NCBI GenBank assembly: GCA_964392365.1
Contig: CAYMPH010000011.1
Span: 71,674-135,673, forward strand
Length of the DNA stretch: 64,000 nt
Reading direction: 5' to 3'
From: CAYMPH01 sp964392365
GTDB lineage: Bacteria; Spirochaetota; UBA4802; UBA5550
Shown here: piece after piece, positions 17,360-25,234 of the stretch
How positions within the stretch are numbered: the first letter of the stretch is position 1
How the letters are laid out: each line of letters begins with the position of its first letter
Translations under genes and position numbers: made by a program
Notes under the pieces: generated by a model
Told to the model about the DNA's origin: nothing
Database searches by the model: none
The model's input: only the letters and a program-made list of their open reading frames with translations

Positions 17360-17716
17360 TTAATTTAAAGTTTCAAGAATTCCGCTGCAGGCCAGTTCGT
17401 CTTTCACATGTATTTTAAAATTGTAAATATCCGGGTTTTCAGAATTCCTTTTTATACTGATATTAATTTCTTCATCAGGTGAAATAAGCCTTCGAAATCT
17501 AACACGCCTTATTGATTTTATCTTTATATCAGTATTGCCTTTAAATGATTCGTGATTTTGAATAGCCTCAAACACCATTGCGGTTTGAGCTATTCCAGGC
17601 AGTATCGGCTTATCATCAAAATGGCCGTCAAACCATAAAGAATTTCCCCCGGTTTCAGCTGTTGATGAAAATTCAAGGCCGCTAATTTCATTTATTTCTG
17701 ATAATTTATGCCACAT
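17360..17716 (-). CDS. FabZ/FabA-like hotdog dehydratase
   Basis: A 118-residue single-hotdog protein with GHFDDKPILPGIAQ (His32), the FabA/FabZ active-site loop. FabZ normally has a second acidic residue on the long helix; here the helix reads TAMVFEA with Glu50, in a suitable position. It is shorter than FabZ (about 140-150) and similar to the small dehydratases of aryl-polyene-type systems. It should dehydrate 3-hydroxyacyl-ACP. It is the first gene of the second transcription block of the cluster: a 107-bp gap with a shared promoter-like motif precedes it. Confidence 0.82.
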   Translation of the reverse strand: MWHKLSEINEISGLEFSSTAETGGNSLWFDGHFDDKPILPGIAQTAMVFEAIQNHESFKGNTDIKIKSIRRVRFRRLISPDEEINISIKRNSENPDIYNFKIHVKDELACSGILETLN

Positions 17717-17775
17717 TTTTCAGACATTAATCCAAAAAGCAAAATTTATACAGCTTATTGTAAATCCGGTAGAGG

Positions 17776-17789
17776 GGCTTGAGTGTCAA
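17776..17789 (-). promoter_or_regulatory. shared upstream motif TTGACACTCAAGCC
   Basis: Read on the minus strand, TTGACACTCAAGCC lies 60 bp upstream of the hotdog gene start. Almost the same string, TTGACACTCGAAGCC, lies 65 bp upstream of the first gene of the cluster (23151-23165). TTGACA is a consensus -35 box, but no ideal -10 box at 16-18 bp follows in either copy. It may be a promoter with an activator, or an operator. The block around it (17717-17823) contains no gene. Confidence 0.45.
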
Positions 17790-17823
17790 CAAAAAAAAAG
17801 AGGACATGATTTAAAAAAATTTA

Positions 17824-19284
17824 TTATTTCTTTTTTATAGCTTTTGCTTCAATAAGCATTCCGCCGTTGATAATAGAACGGAACAAATGCCCTGATACTT
17901 TAATATCTGAAAATCCGGCTTGTTTCATATATCTCCTGATTTCCCGGCTGCTCCTTGCCCTGAGCCATACTCCCTGCCTCAATGCATTCCCGATTTGGAC
18001 AAAAAATCTGAATATAGACCTGCGGGAGGTTATAAAATATATTACGCCACCGGGTTTTAATGATAAATATGCTTTACTGATTATTCCTTCAAGATCATAA
18101 ATATATTCAAGTGCGGAAAACGAGCAGATTGCATCATATTTTTTATCAGAATTAAATTCCTCGATATCTGTAACAACAGTTGTGATATTTTTTATTTTAT
18201 TCTGATCAGCTTTGTTTCTAAGGACATTAAGCATGTTTGATGATATATCAGCCGCAAATACCTGTTTAACTTTTTTTGCAATTGGCAGAGTGAACCTGCC
18301 TGTTCCTGCGCCAAGTTCAAGGACTGTAAAATTCTTTTTTAAATCTGATTCAAATGAAGTTAAAAAAAGTTCCCATTCTTTCTGTCTTGCAGGTGAAACA
18401 GAAACTTTAGATTGCTCAGTATCATAATTCTGGCCAAGATCGTCATAAAAAGCTTCAGCAGGATTTTTGCTTTTTTTCTTCCCGGTCATTATTTCTCTGC
18501 CTGTAAGTTCAGACAAAGGAACTATATTGAAATTTTTATTTTTTATACCAAAAATCAGTTTTTCAAATTCAGATATCAAATAATCCGCAGTGGAGTTCTT
18601 TGGAAATGTATCATGAAGGAGAATAATATCCCGGGCTTTAACTTTTTTTAAAATTTTACCTGATAAATTTTTAATCTTTCTATTGCCTATGTCGCAGGCT
18701 TTAACGCTGAAATTTACGCAGAATAAATTTTCTTCAATGAGCAATTTCCACAATCTCGGGCTTGTTATTCCAACAGGAGGCCTGAAAGCGCGGGTTTCAA
18801 CTCCGAAAGATTTAATGACATTGCAGGCTTTATTTATTTCAGATTCAAGCTCCCGGTAGGATTTCAGCATTATAAAAGGATTATGGCTGTATGTATGATT
18901 GCAGATTTCATGACCGTCTTTTAAAATATTCCGTATAATCTCAGGATGTTTTTCCGCATTTATTCCGGTAACGAAAAATGATGCTTTCAGGCTGTGTTTT
19001 TTTAAAAGTTTTAAAACAAGCGGGGTTATAACCGGATCAGGCCCATCATCAAAGGTAAGAGAAACCGAATCAGGAAGTATGCCTTTGCTTGTAACAGGAA
19101 GAAAAAAGCTTGTGCGCGGAAAAAATGGAGCAGCTGCGCAAATAATAATAAACAGTACAAGTGGAATAAAGAAATATTCCGGAGCAATAAACAGAAGAGC
19201 TGCTGCAGTCTGGAATGCTCCAATGCCGAAAAGATGAGCAGGAGCAAGAGGAAATATAAGTGGACCTTTTTTTAAATTTTTCAT
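17824..19284 (-). CDS. membrane-anchored NodB polysaccharide deacetylase fused to SAM methyltransferase
   Basis: A 486-residue fusion. Two hydrophobic helices (about 12-35 and 37-55) lead into a NodB domain (about 70-265) with the metal and catalytic set intact: TFDDGPD (76-82), HTYSH (His129, His133), FRPPVG (167-171) and LLHD (221-224). A class I methyltransferase follows (about 278-486), with motif I LELGAGTGRF at 321-330, DISSNML and LKPGGVIYF. The linker contains FYDDLGQNYDTEQ, typical of the start of lipid and quinone methyltransferases. With a two-helix anchor both domains would lie on the same side, presumably the cytoplasm. It overlaps the upstream B12 radical SAM gene by 4 bp (ATGA). 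It probably deacylates and methylates a lipid head group or the polyketide; the substrate is unknown. Confidence 0.85.
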   Translation of the reverse strand: MKNLKKGPLIFPLAPAHLFGIGAFQTAAALLFIAPEYFFIPLVLFIIICAAAPFFPRTSFFLPVTSKGILPDSVSLTFDDGPDPVITPLVLKLLKKHSLKASFFVTGINAEKHPEIIRNILKDGHEICNHTYSHNPFIMLKSYRELESEINKACNVIKSFGVETRAFRPPVGITSPRLWKLLIEENLFCVNFSVKACDIGNRKIKNLSGKILKKVKARDIILLHDTFPKNSTADYLISEFEKLIFGIKNKNFNIVPLSELTGREIMTGKKKSKNPAEAFYDDLGQNYDTEQSKVSVSPARQKEWELFLTSFESDLKKNFTVLELGAGTGRFTLPIAKKVKQVFAADISSNMLNVLRNKADQNKIKNITTVVTDIEEFNSDKKYDAICSFSALEYIYDLEGIISKAYLSLKPGGVIYFITSRRSIFRFFVQIGNALRQGVWLRARSSREIRRYMKQAGFSDIKVSGHLFRSIINGGMLIEAKAIKKK

Positions 19285-20630
19285 TGGATGAGCAATTCCC
19301 AGAGAGGGCCTGTGTGCCCTCTTCTGTACATTTTTTCTGTTATGCGCTTTGTTTTATCTCCGCCGGAACCTACTATCCAGTTCTGTTTTTCGCCTTTTTT
19401 TTCTGTTACAATCCGTATTATTTCTTCAGTAGAAATATGATTTGACTGATAATAAACCGGATTAAGCAAATCATCGCTTTCTTTTATCATACCCTCGGAC
19501 AATGCAATATCATACAACGCTGTATGTGGATAAATTCTTATGCCGCAGAAAAAAAACAGCACTGTTTTAAATAGTTTTTCTGCATTGGAAAGTGTTTCAT
19601 CTAAAGTTTCACGGGTTTCGCCAGGACCTCCGAGCAGAAGGTAATGAGCAGTATAGAGATCCGCTTTAACAGCAGATTCGTGAGCTTTGAAAACATCAGC
19701 AGTTTTAAATGGTTTTCTATATGCAGCAAGCATCCTGTCTGAAAGAGATTCTGTTCCGAATTCTACGTGAGATAAACCGGCTTTTTTCATCAGAAAATAA
19801 TAGTCTTCAGGAGGTACGGTAGGAGCGAAAAATGCTCCCCAGGGAATTGACACGCCTGCTTTGATGAAAGAATCTGCGACATCTCTGCTGTGTCCATAGT
19901 CTGAATTAAAAGCTGAATCTGTAATAAAGAAATATTTCGCGCCCGCATTTTGAATCTGGAGAACGGTCTTTGCAACATCATCCGGCGGAATAATTCTCTG
20001 TGCTGAGCCTTCAATATGAGGGTATGTGCAGTATACGCATTTGAACGGGCATCCGCGTTTTGACTGAATGTTGAGCATTCCGCCTTTTAACAGATAAAAT
20101 GCCGCGTGCTGCGAATCGCCGGGGTTTGCTCTTGTGAATGAAGATTTCCACGGAGAAGGTATTTCTCCTTTCTGCCCGTTTGAAATTATTCCAGGAATAC
20201 TGATCTTCGTTACATTTTTTTCGAGGGAATCAAGGAGAAGAGAAAATTTTTCACCTTCACCTATTACTCCATAATCCGCTCCGACCGCATTAAGTATTTT
20301 ATCCGGGAAAATTGTGTATCCGCTTCCGCCCAGTACAACTGGAGAATTTGTATTTTTCTTTGTTTCTTCAACAAGCTTTTTGTATTCATCTATGAATCCA
20401 AGCGGGGAAGATGAATCTGTGTTATCCACATTCCTGATTGAAATGCCTACAACATCAGGTTTGAATGATATTATTTCAGACGAAAGATTTTCATAATTCT
20501 GCACAATATTCATGTCTATTATTTTGACATTATGCTTTTTGGAAATTGAAGCAGCAACATAATCCAGCCCAAGCGGATAAACCGGGTAAGGGGCTGCAAG
20601 CCTGTTAGCTGATATAAGCAGTACTTTCAT
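19281..20630 (-). CDS. B12-binding-domain radical SAM enzyme (lipid-biosynthesis type)
   Basis: A 449-residue class B radical SAM protein. Residues 1-135 form a Rossmann-like cobalamin-binding domain (MKVLLISANR, DVVGISIRN, VVLGGSG, DYGVIGEGE); the DxHxxG lower-ligand motif is absent (DMNIVQN), as is common in B12 radical SAM methylases. The radical SAM motif CPFKCVYC is at 194-201 (Cys194, 198, 201). Members of this class, such as the hopanoid C-3 methylase HpnR, methylate or rearrange unactivated carbons. Here the enzyme sits between a KS-CLF fusion and a deacetylase-methyltransferase, so a lipid-chain substrate is likely. Its ATG follows the KS-CLF stop by 3 nt. Confidence 0.85.
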   Translation of the reverse strand: MKVLLISANRLAAPYPVYPLGLDYVAASISKKHNVKIIDMNIVQNYENLSSEIISFKPDVVGISIRNVDNTDSSSPLGFIDEYKKLVEETKKNTNSPVVLGGSGYTIFPDKILNAVGADYGVIGEGEKFSLLLDSLEKNVTKISIPGIISNGQKGEIPSPWKSSFTRANPGDSQHAAFYLLKGGMLNIQSKRGCPFKCVYCTYPHIEGSAQRIIPPDDVAKTVLQIQNAGAKYFFITDSAFNSDYGHSRDVADSFIKAGVSIPWGAFFAPTVPPEDYYFLMKKAGLSHVEFGTESLSDRMLAAYRKPFKTADVFKAHESAVKADLYTAHYLLLGGPGETRETLDETLSNAEKLFKTVLFFFCGIRIYPHTALYDIALSEGMIKESDDLLNPVYYQSNHISTEEIIRIVTEKKGEKQNWIVGSGGDKTKRITEKMYRRGHTGPLWELLIQ

Positions 20631-20633
20631 AGA

Positions 20634-22823
20634 TTATTTTTTATTAAATATTTCAACTGCAGATATGAAACCGCCGAATCCCAGTAGAAGTATTCCTTTG
20701 CCGTTTAAATCAATACCTGCGCATTTTACATTATTCACCATTGATAATAATGCGCCCGGAACAGATTCATTTCTTACAAATCTTGATGCAAATGCAGCTG
20801 CTGCAGATGAAGAAGCTGAATATTCGCCTGTAAATTTTCTATATCTGACAATGCTTCCTTTATATTTTGTAATATTAATAAACTGAGTCAGCTGCTTTTC
20901 TCCGGACTCATTATAGCAAGCAGGTATCCCGACGAATAAGGCCTTATATTCATTCCTGATCCTGTCAACTCCGCCCAGTTCTCTTATCAGAGAAAGAGCC
21001 CAATCTGGATTATTATATGAAATCTGATGATATGCCTGATTTAAATAAACGCCTGGGCTCTCGCTCATCTCAAGGCAAAATGCTCCGCCTCCGTCTGAAT
21101 GAATGTCATCCATTGATGAGGATTTATCGAACATGGCTGTATATTTTTCGTGATACTCTTCAGCAGCAATAAGAAAAGATTTCGATCCCTGTTCTGCAAG
21201 CAGGCTTGCAGAAAGAAGTGCCTGATAAAATGAGCAGTCACTTCCTGTTACAGTAATGCACGGGCCTTTGGATTTATATTTGATAGCAAGAAGACCTGCT
21301 GGAGAATTATGAACAGAACCCACAAAATCAGTAGGGCTGACGAATTTCTCTTTTGTAGTGAAAAGGCTGTCTATGAAATCATGGGTTTCAGTTAAAGGGC
21401 CCCAGTCTGTGCCGAAATAAATTGAATCAGGAGAAGAGTCCAGGCCGGAATCTTTCATGGCATCTTCAGCAAGTGAAAAAGTAATTTTTGAAAGGCGCTT
21501 CATTCTTCTTGCTTCGCGCGGATTGAATTTTTTCATGAGTTCAGTATCCGGGAATAGGCCTTTTATATTTTCACCGGAAGATATTTTATTAATGGAAGCG
21601 TTAAGATCACCGGCTCCAGTAAGGCACGATGCTCCGATTATTCTTAATGCGGGAAGTTTCCTTGATTGTTTTCCGCTTTCAAACATTCCGGGTTTTGCTA
21701 TAACAGCAGATGCATTATTGCCGCCGAAACCGAGAGAGTTTGATAATACTGTATTTATATTTTTATTCTGCAGATTTAAAACGGGATTGATTCCCAGGCT
21801 TGAATCAGGATTAACACACCCTGTATTTGCAGGAATAAATCCTTCTTTAATTGCAATAGTGCTTATAACAGCTTCAATGGCTCCTGAGGCGCCGAGTGAA
21901 TGCCCGATCAGGCCTTTAATTGATGAAAGAGGCGGAATATTGTTTCCGAATAATCTTAAAACTGCAGCTGCTTCAGACCTGTCATTATCAATAGTTCCGG
22001 TTCCATGCAGATTTATATAATCAATTGAAGAAGTCTCAATTCCGGAATCAAGCAGTGCTTTTTCCATTGCTGAAAAAGCTCCTTCACCATCCGGATGAGG
22101 CTGTGCAGGGTGATATGCATCACAGGAAAGGCCTCCGCCTAAAATTTCTGCAATTGCATTATCCGGTTTTTTCTCAAGAGCTTCAATGAAAAGAAATCCT
22201 GCCCCTTCAGCAACGGACATTCCTTTCCTATCTTTATCAAACGGCTTTGCTCCTGTTGGATCTATAAGCTGGAGAGAATTGAATCCGTAATATGTCAGTT
22301 TACATATGGAATCTGCTCCTCCGGCTAAAACTCTTTTTGCTTTACCGCATCGGATAAGTTCAAGAGCAAGTTTAACTGCAGCAGTTCCTGAAGAACAGGC
22401 AGTTGATATTGTTATAAGCGGGCCGACGCATTTGAATTTTTTTGCAAGATAAGTGACTACAGTTCCTGTACCGTGATATGTATACTTCGAAGGATCGGTT
22501 ATTCCATTTTTTAAATTTATTTCAGTGTCAAACATTCCGCCTGTGGTTATGCCGAGAATTATTGCATCAGGCGGAATTTTGTGCCCCTTCAATGCTTCTT
22601 CAGCTGCAAGAAAAGCAAGAGAGTGGGTTCTGGGTACAGGATCGGTTTCTATATTTTCTAATATCTGCCCCGCTGGTAATGGAGGCAGACTTTCAGGTTT
22701 GAAAAGGGTAAGCGGTGTTAATAAACTGCAGTTTGCTTTTAAAGCCTTCAAGTTGTTATCAATTCCGATACCGGCTGGAGTAACAATACCGGCACCGGTG
22801 ATAAAAGCTTTAACTGAGCTCAA
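20634..22823 (-). CDS. ketosynthase fused to chain-length-factor-like KS domain
   Basis: A 729-residue tandem condensing enzyme. The N-terminal KS (1-385) is complete: Cys143 in TACSSG, His273 in NLHGTGT, and Lys/His in IKGLIGHSLG (His308). The C-terminal domain (about 390-729) keeps the fold (VSPTDFVGSVHNSPAG, then ITVTGSDCS), but aligned residue by residue the nucleophile position is Asp529, with a cysteine one place later (Cys530). The two histidine motifs are not recognisable. This matches the chain-length-factor type (KS-beta) of aryl-polyene and type II polyketide systems. A single-chain KS-CLF should set a defined polyene or acyl length. The start is TTG at 22823 with GGAG 7 nt upstream, directly after the ACP stop. 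Confidence 0.85.
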   Translation of the reverse strand: MSSVKAFITGAGIVTPAGIGIDNNLKALKANCSLLTPLTLFKPESLPPLPAGQILENIETDPVPRTHSLAFLAAEEALKGHKIPPDAIILGITTGGMFDTEINLKNGITDPSKYTYHGTGTVVTYLAKKFKCVGPLITISTACSSGTAAVKLALELIRCGKAKRVLAGGADSICKLTYYGFNSLQLIDPTGAKPFDKDRKGMSVAEGAGFLFIEALEKKPDNAIAEILGGGLSCDAYHPAQPHPDGEGAFSAMEKALLDSGIETSSIDYINLHGTGTIDNDRSEAAAVLRLFGNNIPPLSSIKGLIGHSLGASGAIEAVISTIAIKEGFIPANTGCVNPDSSLGINPVLNLQNKNINTVLSNSLGFGGNNASAVIAKPGMFESGKQSRKLPALRIIGASCLTGAGDLNASINKISSGENIKGLFPDTELMKKFNPREARRMKRLSKITFSLAEDAMKDSGLDSSPDSIYFGTDWGPLTETHDFIDSLFTTKEKFVSPTDFVGSVHNSPAGLLAIKYKSKGPCITVTGSDCSFYQALLSASLLAEQGSKSFLIAAEEYHEKYTAMFDKSSSMDDIHSDGGGAFCLEMSESPGVYLNQAYHQISYNNPDWALSLIRELGGVDRIRNEYKALFVGIPACYNESGEKQLTQFINITKYKGSIVRYRKFTGEYSASSSAAAAFASRFVRNESVPGALLSMVNNVKCAGIDLNGKGILLLGFGGFISAVEIFNKK

Positions 22824-22825
22824 GT

Positions 22826-23086
22826 TTATGCTCCGCTGGAATTTTTACTGATAAATTCAGCGAGACTTTTTACTGACTTAAAAACTTCAGCCCCGAGTTC
22901 CTTATTATCTATTTTAACTCCGTAATCTTTTTCAATCATCATAACAAGCTCAAGAACATCGATTGAATCAATTCCAAGATCACCGCCGACAAGCTGAGCA
23001 TTCTCATCTATATCTTCTGCTTTGATATCCGGCAGGTCGAGCGTTTCAACAACTTTAACTTTCAGCTCTTTTATAAGTTTTTCCAT
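22826..23086 (-). CDS. acyl carrier protein 1
   Basis: An 86-residue carrier protein with GIDSIDVLELVM, where the serine carries phosphopantetheine. It opens the first block of the cluster, preceding the KS-CLF gene by 2 bp. AAGGA lies about 10 nt before the ATG. Its helix II resembles the ACPs of aryl-polyene-type systems (DSIDVLELV) more than AcpP. Upstream lies the motif shared with the second block. Confidence 0.93.
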   Translation of the reverse strand: MEKLIKELKVKVVETLDLPDIKAEDIDENAQLVGGDLGIDSIDVLELVMMIEKDYGVKIDNKELGAEVFKSVKSLAEFISKNSSGA

Positions 23087-23150
23087 TATTAAATAATCCT
23101 TATTGCTTTATTTTCATACTGAATATAGAGATTTTAATCAACTTTTTATA

Positions 23151-23165
23151 GGCTTCGAGTGTCAA
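23151..23165 (-). promoter_or_regulatory. shared upstream motif TTGACACTCGAAGCC
   Basis: Minus-strand copy of the motif also found at 17776-17789, here 65 bp before the ACP1 start. It includes a consensus -35 hexamer followed by an AT-rich stretch. The near-identity and the equal distance to the start codons suggest common control of both blocks of the cluster. Confidence 0.45.
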
Positions 23166-23224
23166 GATTTTTTTTTGATGACTGTTTCACCTCGTATGCA
23201 GGTAAAAAAAATAGAGTATATTCC

Positions 23225-23252
23225 TTGACATTTTCAGAGCTATATTTATAAT
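23225..23252 (+). promoter_or_regulatory. sigma-70-type promoter
   Basis: TTGACA (23225-23230) and TATAAT (23247-23252) are both perfect consensus hexamers with a 16-bp spacer, about 36 bp before the start codon of the LysM gene. This is the best promoter in the window. Confidence 0.75.
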
Positions 23253-23288
23253 TATGTCTCATTAATATCATTTTTCTGGAGAAATGAA

Positions 23289-24440
23289 ATGGCAGCATAC
23301 TATATTAAAATTAATGGCAAAAATTACGATAAAAAGCTTATTGACATTGCAAAATCCCTCAGCTCAGGCAAAGGAGACGGCAGGCTTTCTTTAAATGACG
23401 CAAAAGCTGTTTTAAAATCAGTTAAAGATTCAGATGAATATACAGATATAGAGAAAAGTACAATAAGTTATATCCGCGATAATTTTAAATTTACAAAAGA
23501 ATCTGACGCATGGTTCAGAACTGAAATCAGGAGATGGGCAGCGATGAAATCAACTTCAAGAAAAAAAACCGAGCCTAAAAAACGAACTGCAGTAAAAAAA
23601 GCTCCAGTTGTAAAAAAACCTGTTCCAGTTAAGAAAGCAGCATTAAAAAAAGCCGCTGTAAAGAAATCGGTTCCAGTTAAGAAAGCAGTAGTTAAAAAAA
23701 AGGCAGCTGTGAAGAAAACTTCACCAGCTAAGAAAGTTATAGTAGTAAAAAAAGCAGCAGCAAAGAAATCGGTTCCAGCTAAAAAAGCTGTTGTTAAGAA
23801 AAAGGCTGCAGTAAAGAAATCTGTAATAGTTAAAAAAGCTGCACCTAAAAAAGCGGTACCTGCAAGAAAAGCTCCTGTTAAAAAAGCAGCTTCTGCAGCT
23901 CCTGTAAAAAAAGAACCGCAAAGAGATTTCATGACTGAAATAATCAGTCAGGGAACTGTTGAAACTCCAAAAACAAAAACAGAGCCTAAAAAAAGTTCAT
24001 TTTCAAAAATAGCATGGGTTATTATTATTCTATTGATAGCTGCTCTTGGAGTTTATCTGTTTTTTCCAAATGTATTATCTACAATATCAAATAAAATGAA
24101 AACTCAAACACAATCTGTAAAACAGGTTCAGATTGATGATAAGCAGATTAAAAAAGCAGAAGAAAAAAAAGCGGAAGTAATAAAGCCGGCCATTGATGAA
24201 AAAATTATTAAAGCTCCGGAAAAGAAAGAAATTATTCCTGTTAAAAAAGTAGAGCCAAAGCAGGAAGATTTAACCGGATATTATATTGTAAAAGAAAAAG
24301 ATTCGCTTATTGATATTGCAAAAAAAGAATTTGGCGATTTCAATAAATGGAAAGATATTTATGATTTAAATATAAAAGAAATTGCAAAACCTTCATTGAT
24401 CTATACAGGCCAGAAACTGAAAATGCCTAAGAAAAAGTAA
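23289..24440 (+). CDS. membrane protein with histone H1-like lysine-rich tail and LysM domain
   Basis: A 383-residue protein with an unusual order of parts. Residues 1-85 form a small helical domain with a GDGRLSLNDA loop like an EF-hand or calponin-type turn. Residues 91-208 are a low-complexity Lys/Ala/Val/Pro region made of KKAAVKKSVPAKKAV-type repeats, as in eukaryotic H1 and bacterial H1-like DNA-binding proteins. A single membrane helix follows (about 241-261), then a Lys/Glu-rich linker, and a LysM domain at the C-terminus (about 330-383; YYIVKEKDSLIDIAKKEFG). By the positive-inside rule the lysine tail is cytoplasmic and LysM periplasmic. It is driven by a consensus promoter and ends in a terminator. 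ATG at 23289 has GGAG upstream. Confidence 0.85.
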   Translation: MAAYYIKINGKNYDKKLIDIAKSLSSGKGDGRLSLNDAKAVLKSVKDSDEYTDIEKSTISYIRDNFKFTKESDAWFRTEIRRWAAMKSTSRKKTEPKKRTAVKKAPVVKKPVPVKKAALKKAAVKKSVPVKKAVVKKKAAVKKTSPAKKVIVVKKAAAKKSVPAKKAVVKKKAAVKKSVIVKKAAPKKAVPARKAPVKKAASAAPVKKEPQRDFMTEIISQGTVETPKTKTEPKKSSFSKIAWVIIILLIAALGVYLFFPNVLSTISNKMKTQTQSVKQVQIDDKQIKKAEEKKAEVIKPAIDEKIIKAPEKKEIIPVKKVEPKQEDLTGYYIVKEKDSLIDIAKKEFGDFNKWKDIYDLNIKEIAKPSLIYTGQKLKMPKKK

Positions 24441-24482
24441 CTTCGCTTCGGCTCCGCTCAGCGCAGGCATTTATTTATTTTT

Positions 24483-24512
24483 AAAAAGCTCTGAATTATC
24501 AGGGCTTTTTTC
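24483..24512 (+). terminator. rho-independent terminator of the LysM gene
   Basis: Stem AAAAGCTCTGA / TCAGGGCTTTT with loop ATTA and one G-U pair, followed by a T-rich run. It lies about 45 bp after the LysM gene stop. Confidence 0.75.
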
Positions 24513-24571
24513 TTTTTAAAACTATGAAAATCAAAATTGACATTAATGTTAGAATTATATTACATTGTATT

Positions 24572-25234
24572 ATGGATCTTATTGTTAATGAAATTTTTTA
24601 TTCAATTCAGGGTGAATCCCGCACTGCAGGACTTACATCTTTATTTATAAGGCTGTGCGGATGTAATCTTAACTGCTCTTATTGTGATACAAAATATGCA
24701 AGGGATGAAGGGATCTCCTGTTCTATAAATAAAATACTTGCTATTGCGGAAAAGCAGAAACCGTTTAATCATGTAACAATTACCGGCGGTGAGCCATTAG
24801 TTCAGAGCAATACCCAGATTTTAGTAAACAAGCTGATAGAGAATAATTATAATGTACAGATCGAAACAAACGGCAGTATATCATTAAAAAATATCAATCC
24901 TGAAGCGAGAAAAATTGTTGATGTAAAAACTCCTTCAAGCGGGGAGTCGAAATTTTTCTGCAAAGAAAACCTTGGAATTTTATCGGAAAAGGATGAATTA
25001 AAATTTGTAATATCAGACAGGAATGATTTTGATTTTTCAATGAATTTCATAAAAGAAAATATTAACGATATAAGGGCATCATTAAGTTTTTCTCCGGTTT
25101 CCGGAAAAATTACACCTGGAGAACTTTCTGAATTAATAATAAAGAACAAGCTTGACGCAAGACTCAATCTTCAATTGCATAAACTGATCTGGCAGGATAT
25201 TCCGGAAAATAAAATATTAGGAAATTTAATATAA
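24572..25234 (+). CDS. queE: 7-carboxy-7-deazaguanine synthase QueE
   Basis: A radical SAM enzyme with NEIFYSIQGES at its N-terminus, CNLNCSYCDTKY (CX3CX2C) and TITGGEPL, which together identify QueE, the enzyme that ring-contracts carboxytetrahydropterin in queuosine synthesis. The C-terminal LQLHKLIW is also typical. I start it at ATG 24572, where the family begins; the frame extends upstream to 24524, and neither start has a good Shine-Dalgarno. Its stop overlaps the next start by 1 bp. No other que genes or a preQ1 riboswitch are seen in this window. Confidence 0.9.
   Translation: MDLIVNEIFYSIQGESRTAGLTSLFIRLCGCNLNCSYCDTKYARDEGISCSINKILAIAEKQKPFNHVTITGGEPLVQSNTQILVNKLIENNYNVQIETNGSISLKNINPEARKIVDVKTPSSGESKFFCKENLGILSEKDELKFVISDRNDFDFSMNFIKENINDIRASLSFSPVSGKITPGELSELIIKNKLDARLNLQLHKLIWQDIPENKILGNLI

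Noticed and set aside
9640..23086. Classical aryl-polyene cluster
   Set aside because: Ketoreductase, AMP-ligase, ammonia lyase, LolA-like and MMPL genes are missing and three radical SAM genes are added, so the name would mislead.
23468..23932. Long minus-strand frame rich in Phe, Thr and Ala opposite the LysM gene
   Set aside because: It is the mirror of the lysine-rich repeat region (AAA/GCA codons read as TTT/TGC), with no start signal; the plus-strand gene has a promoter, ribosome site and domains.
24441..24571. preQ1 riboswitch before queE
   Set aside because: The only hairpin there is the terminator of the LysM gene; I see no pseudoknot-type preQ1 aptamer sequence.
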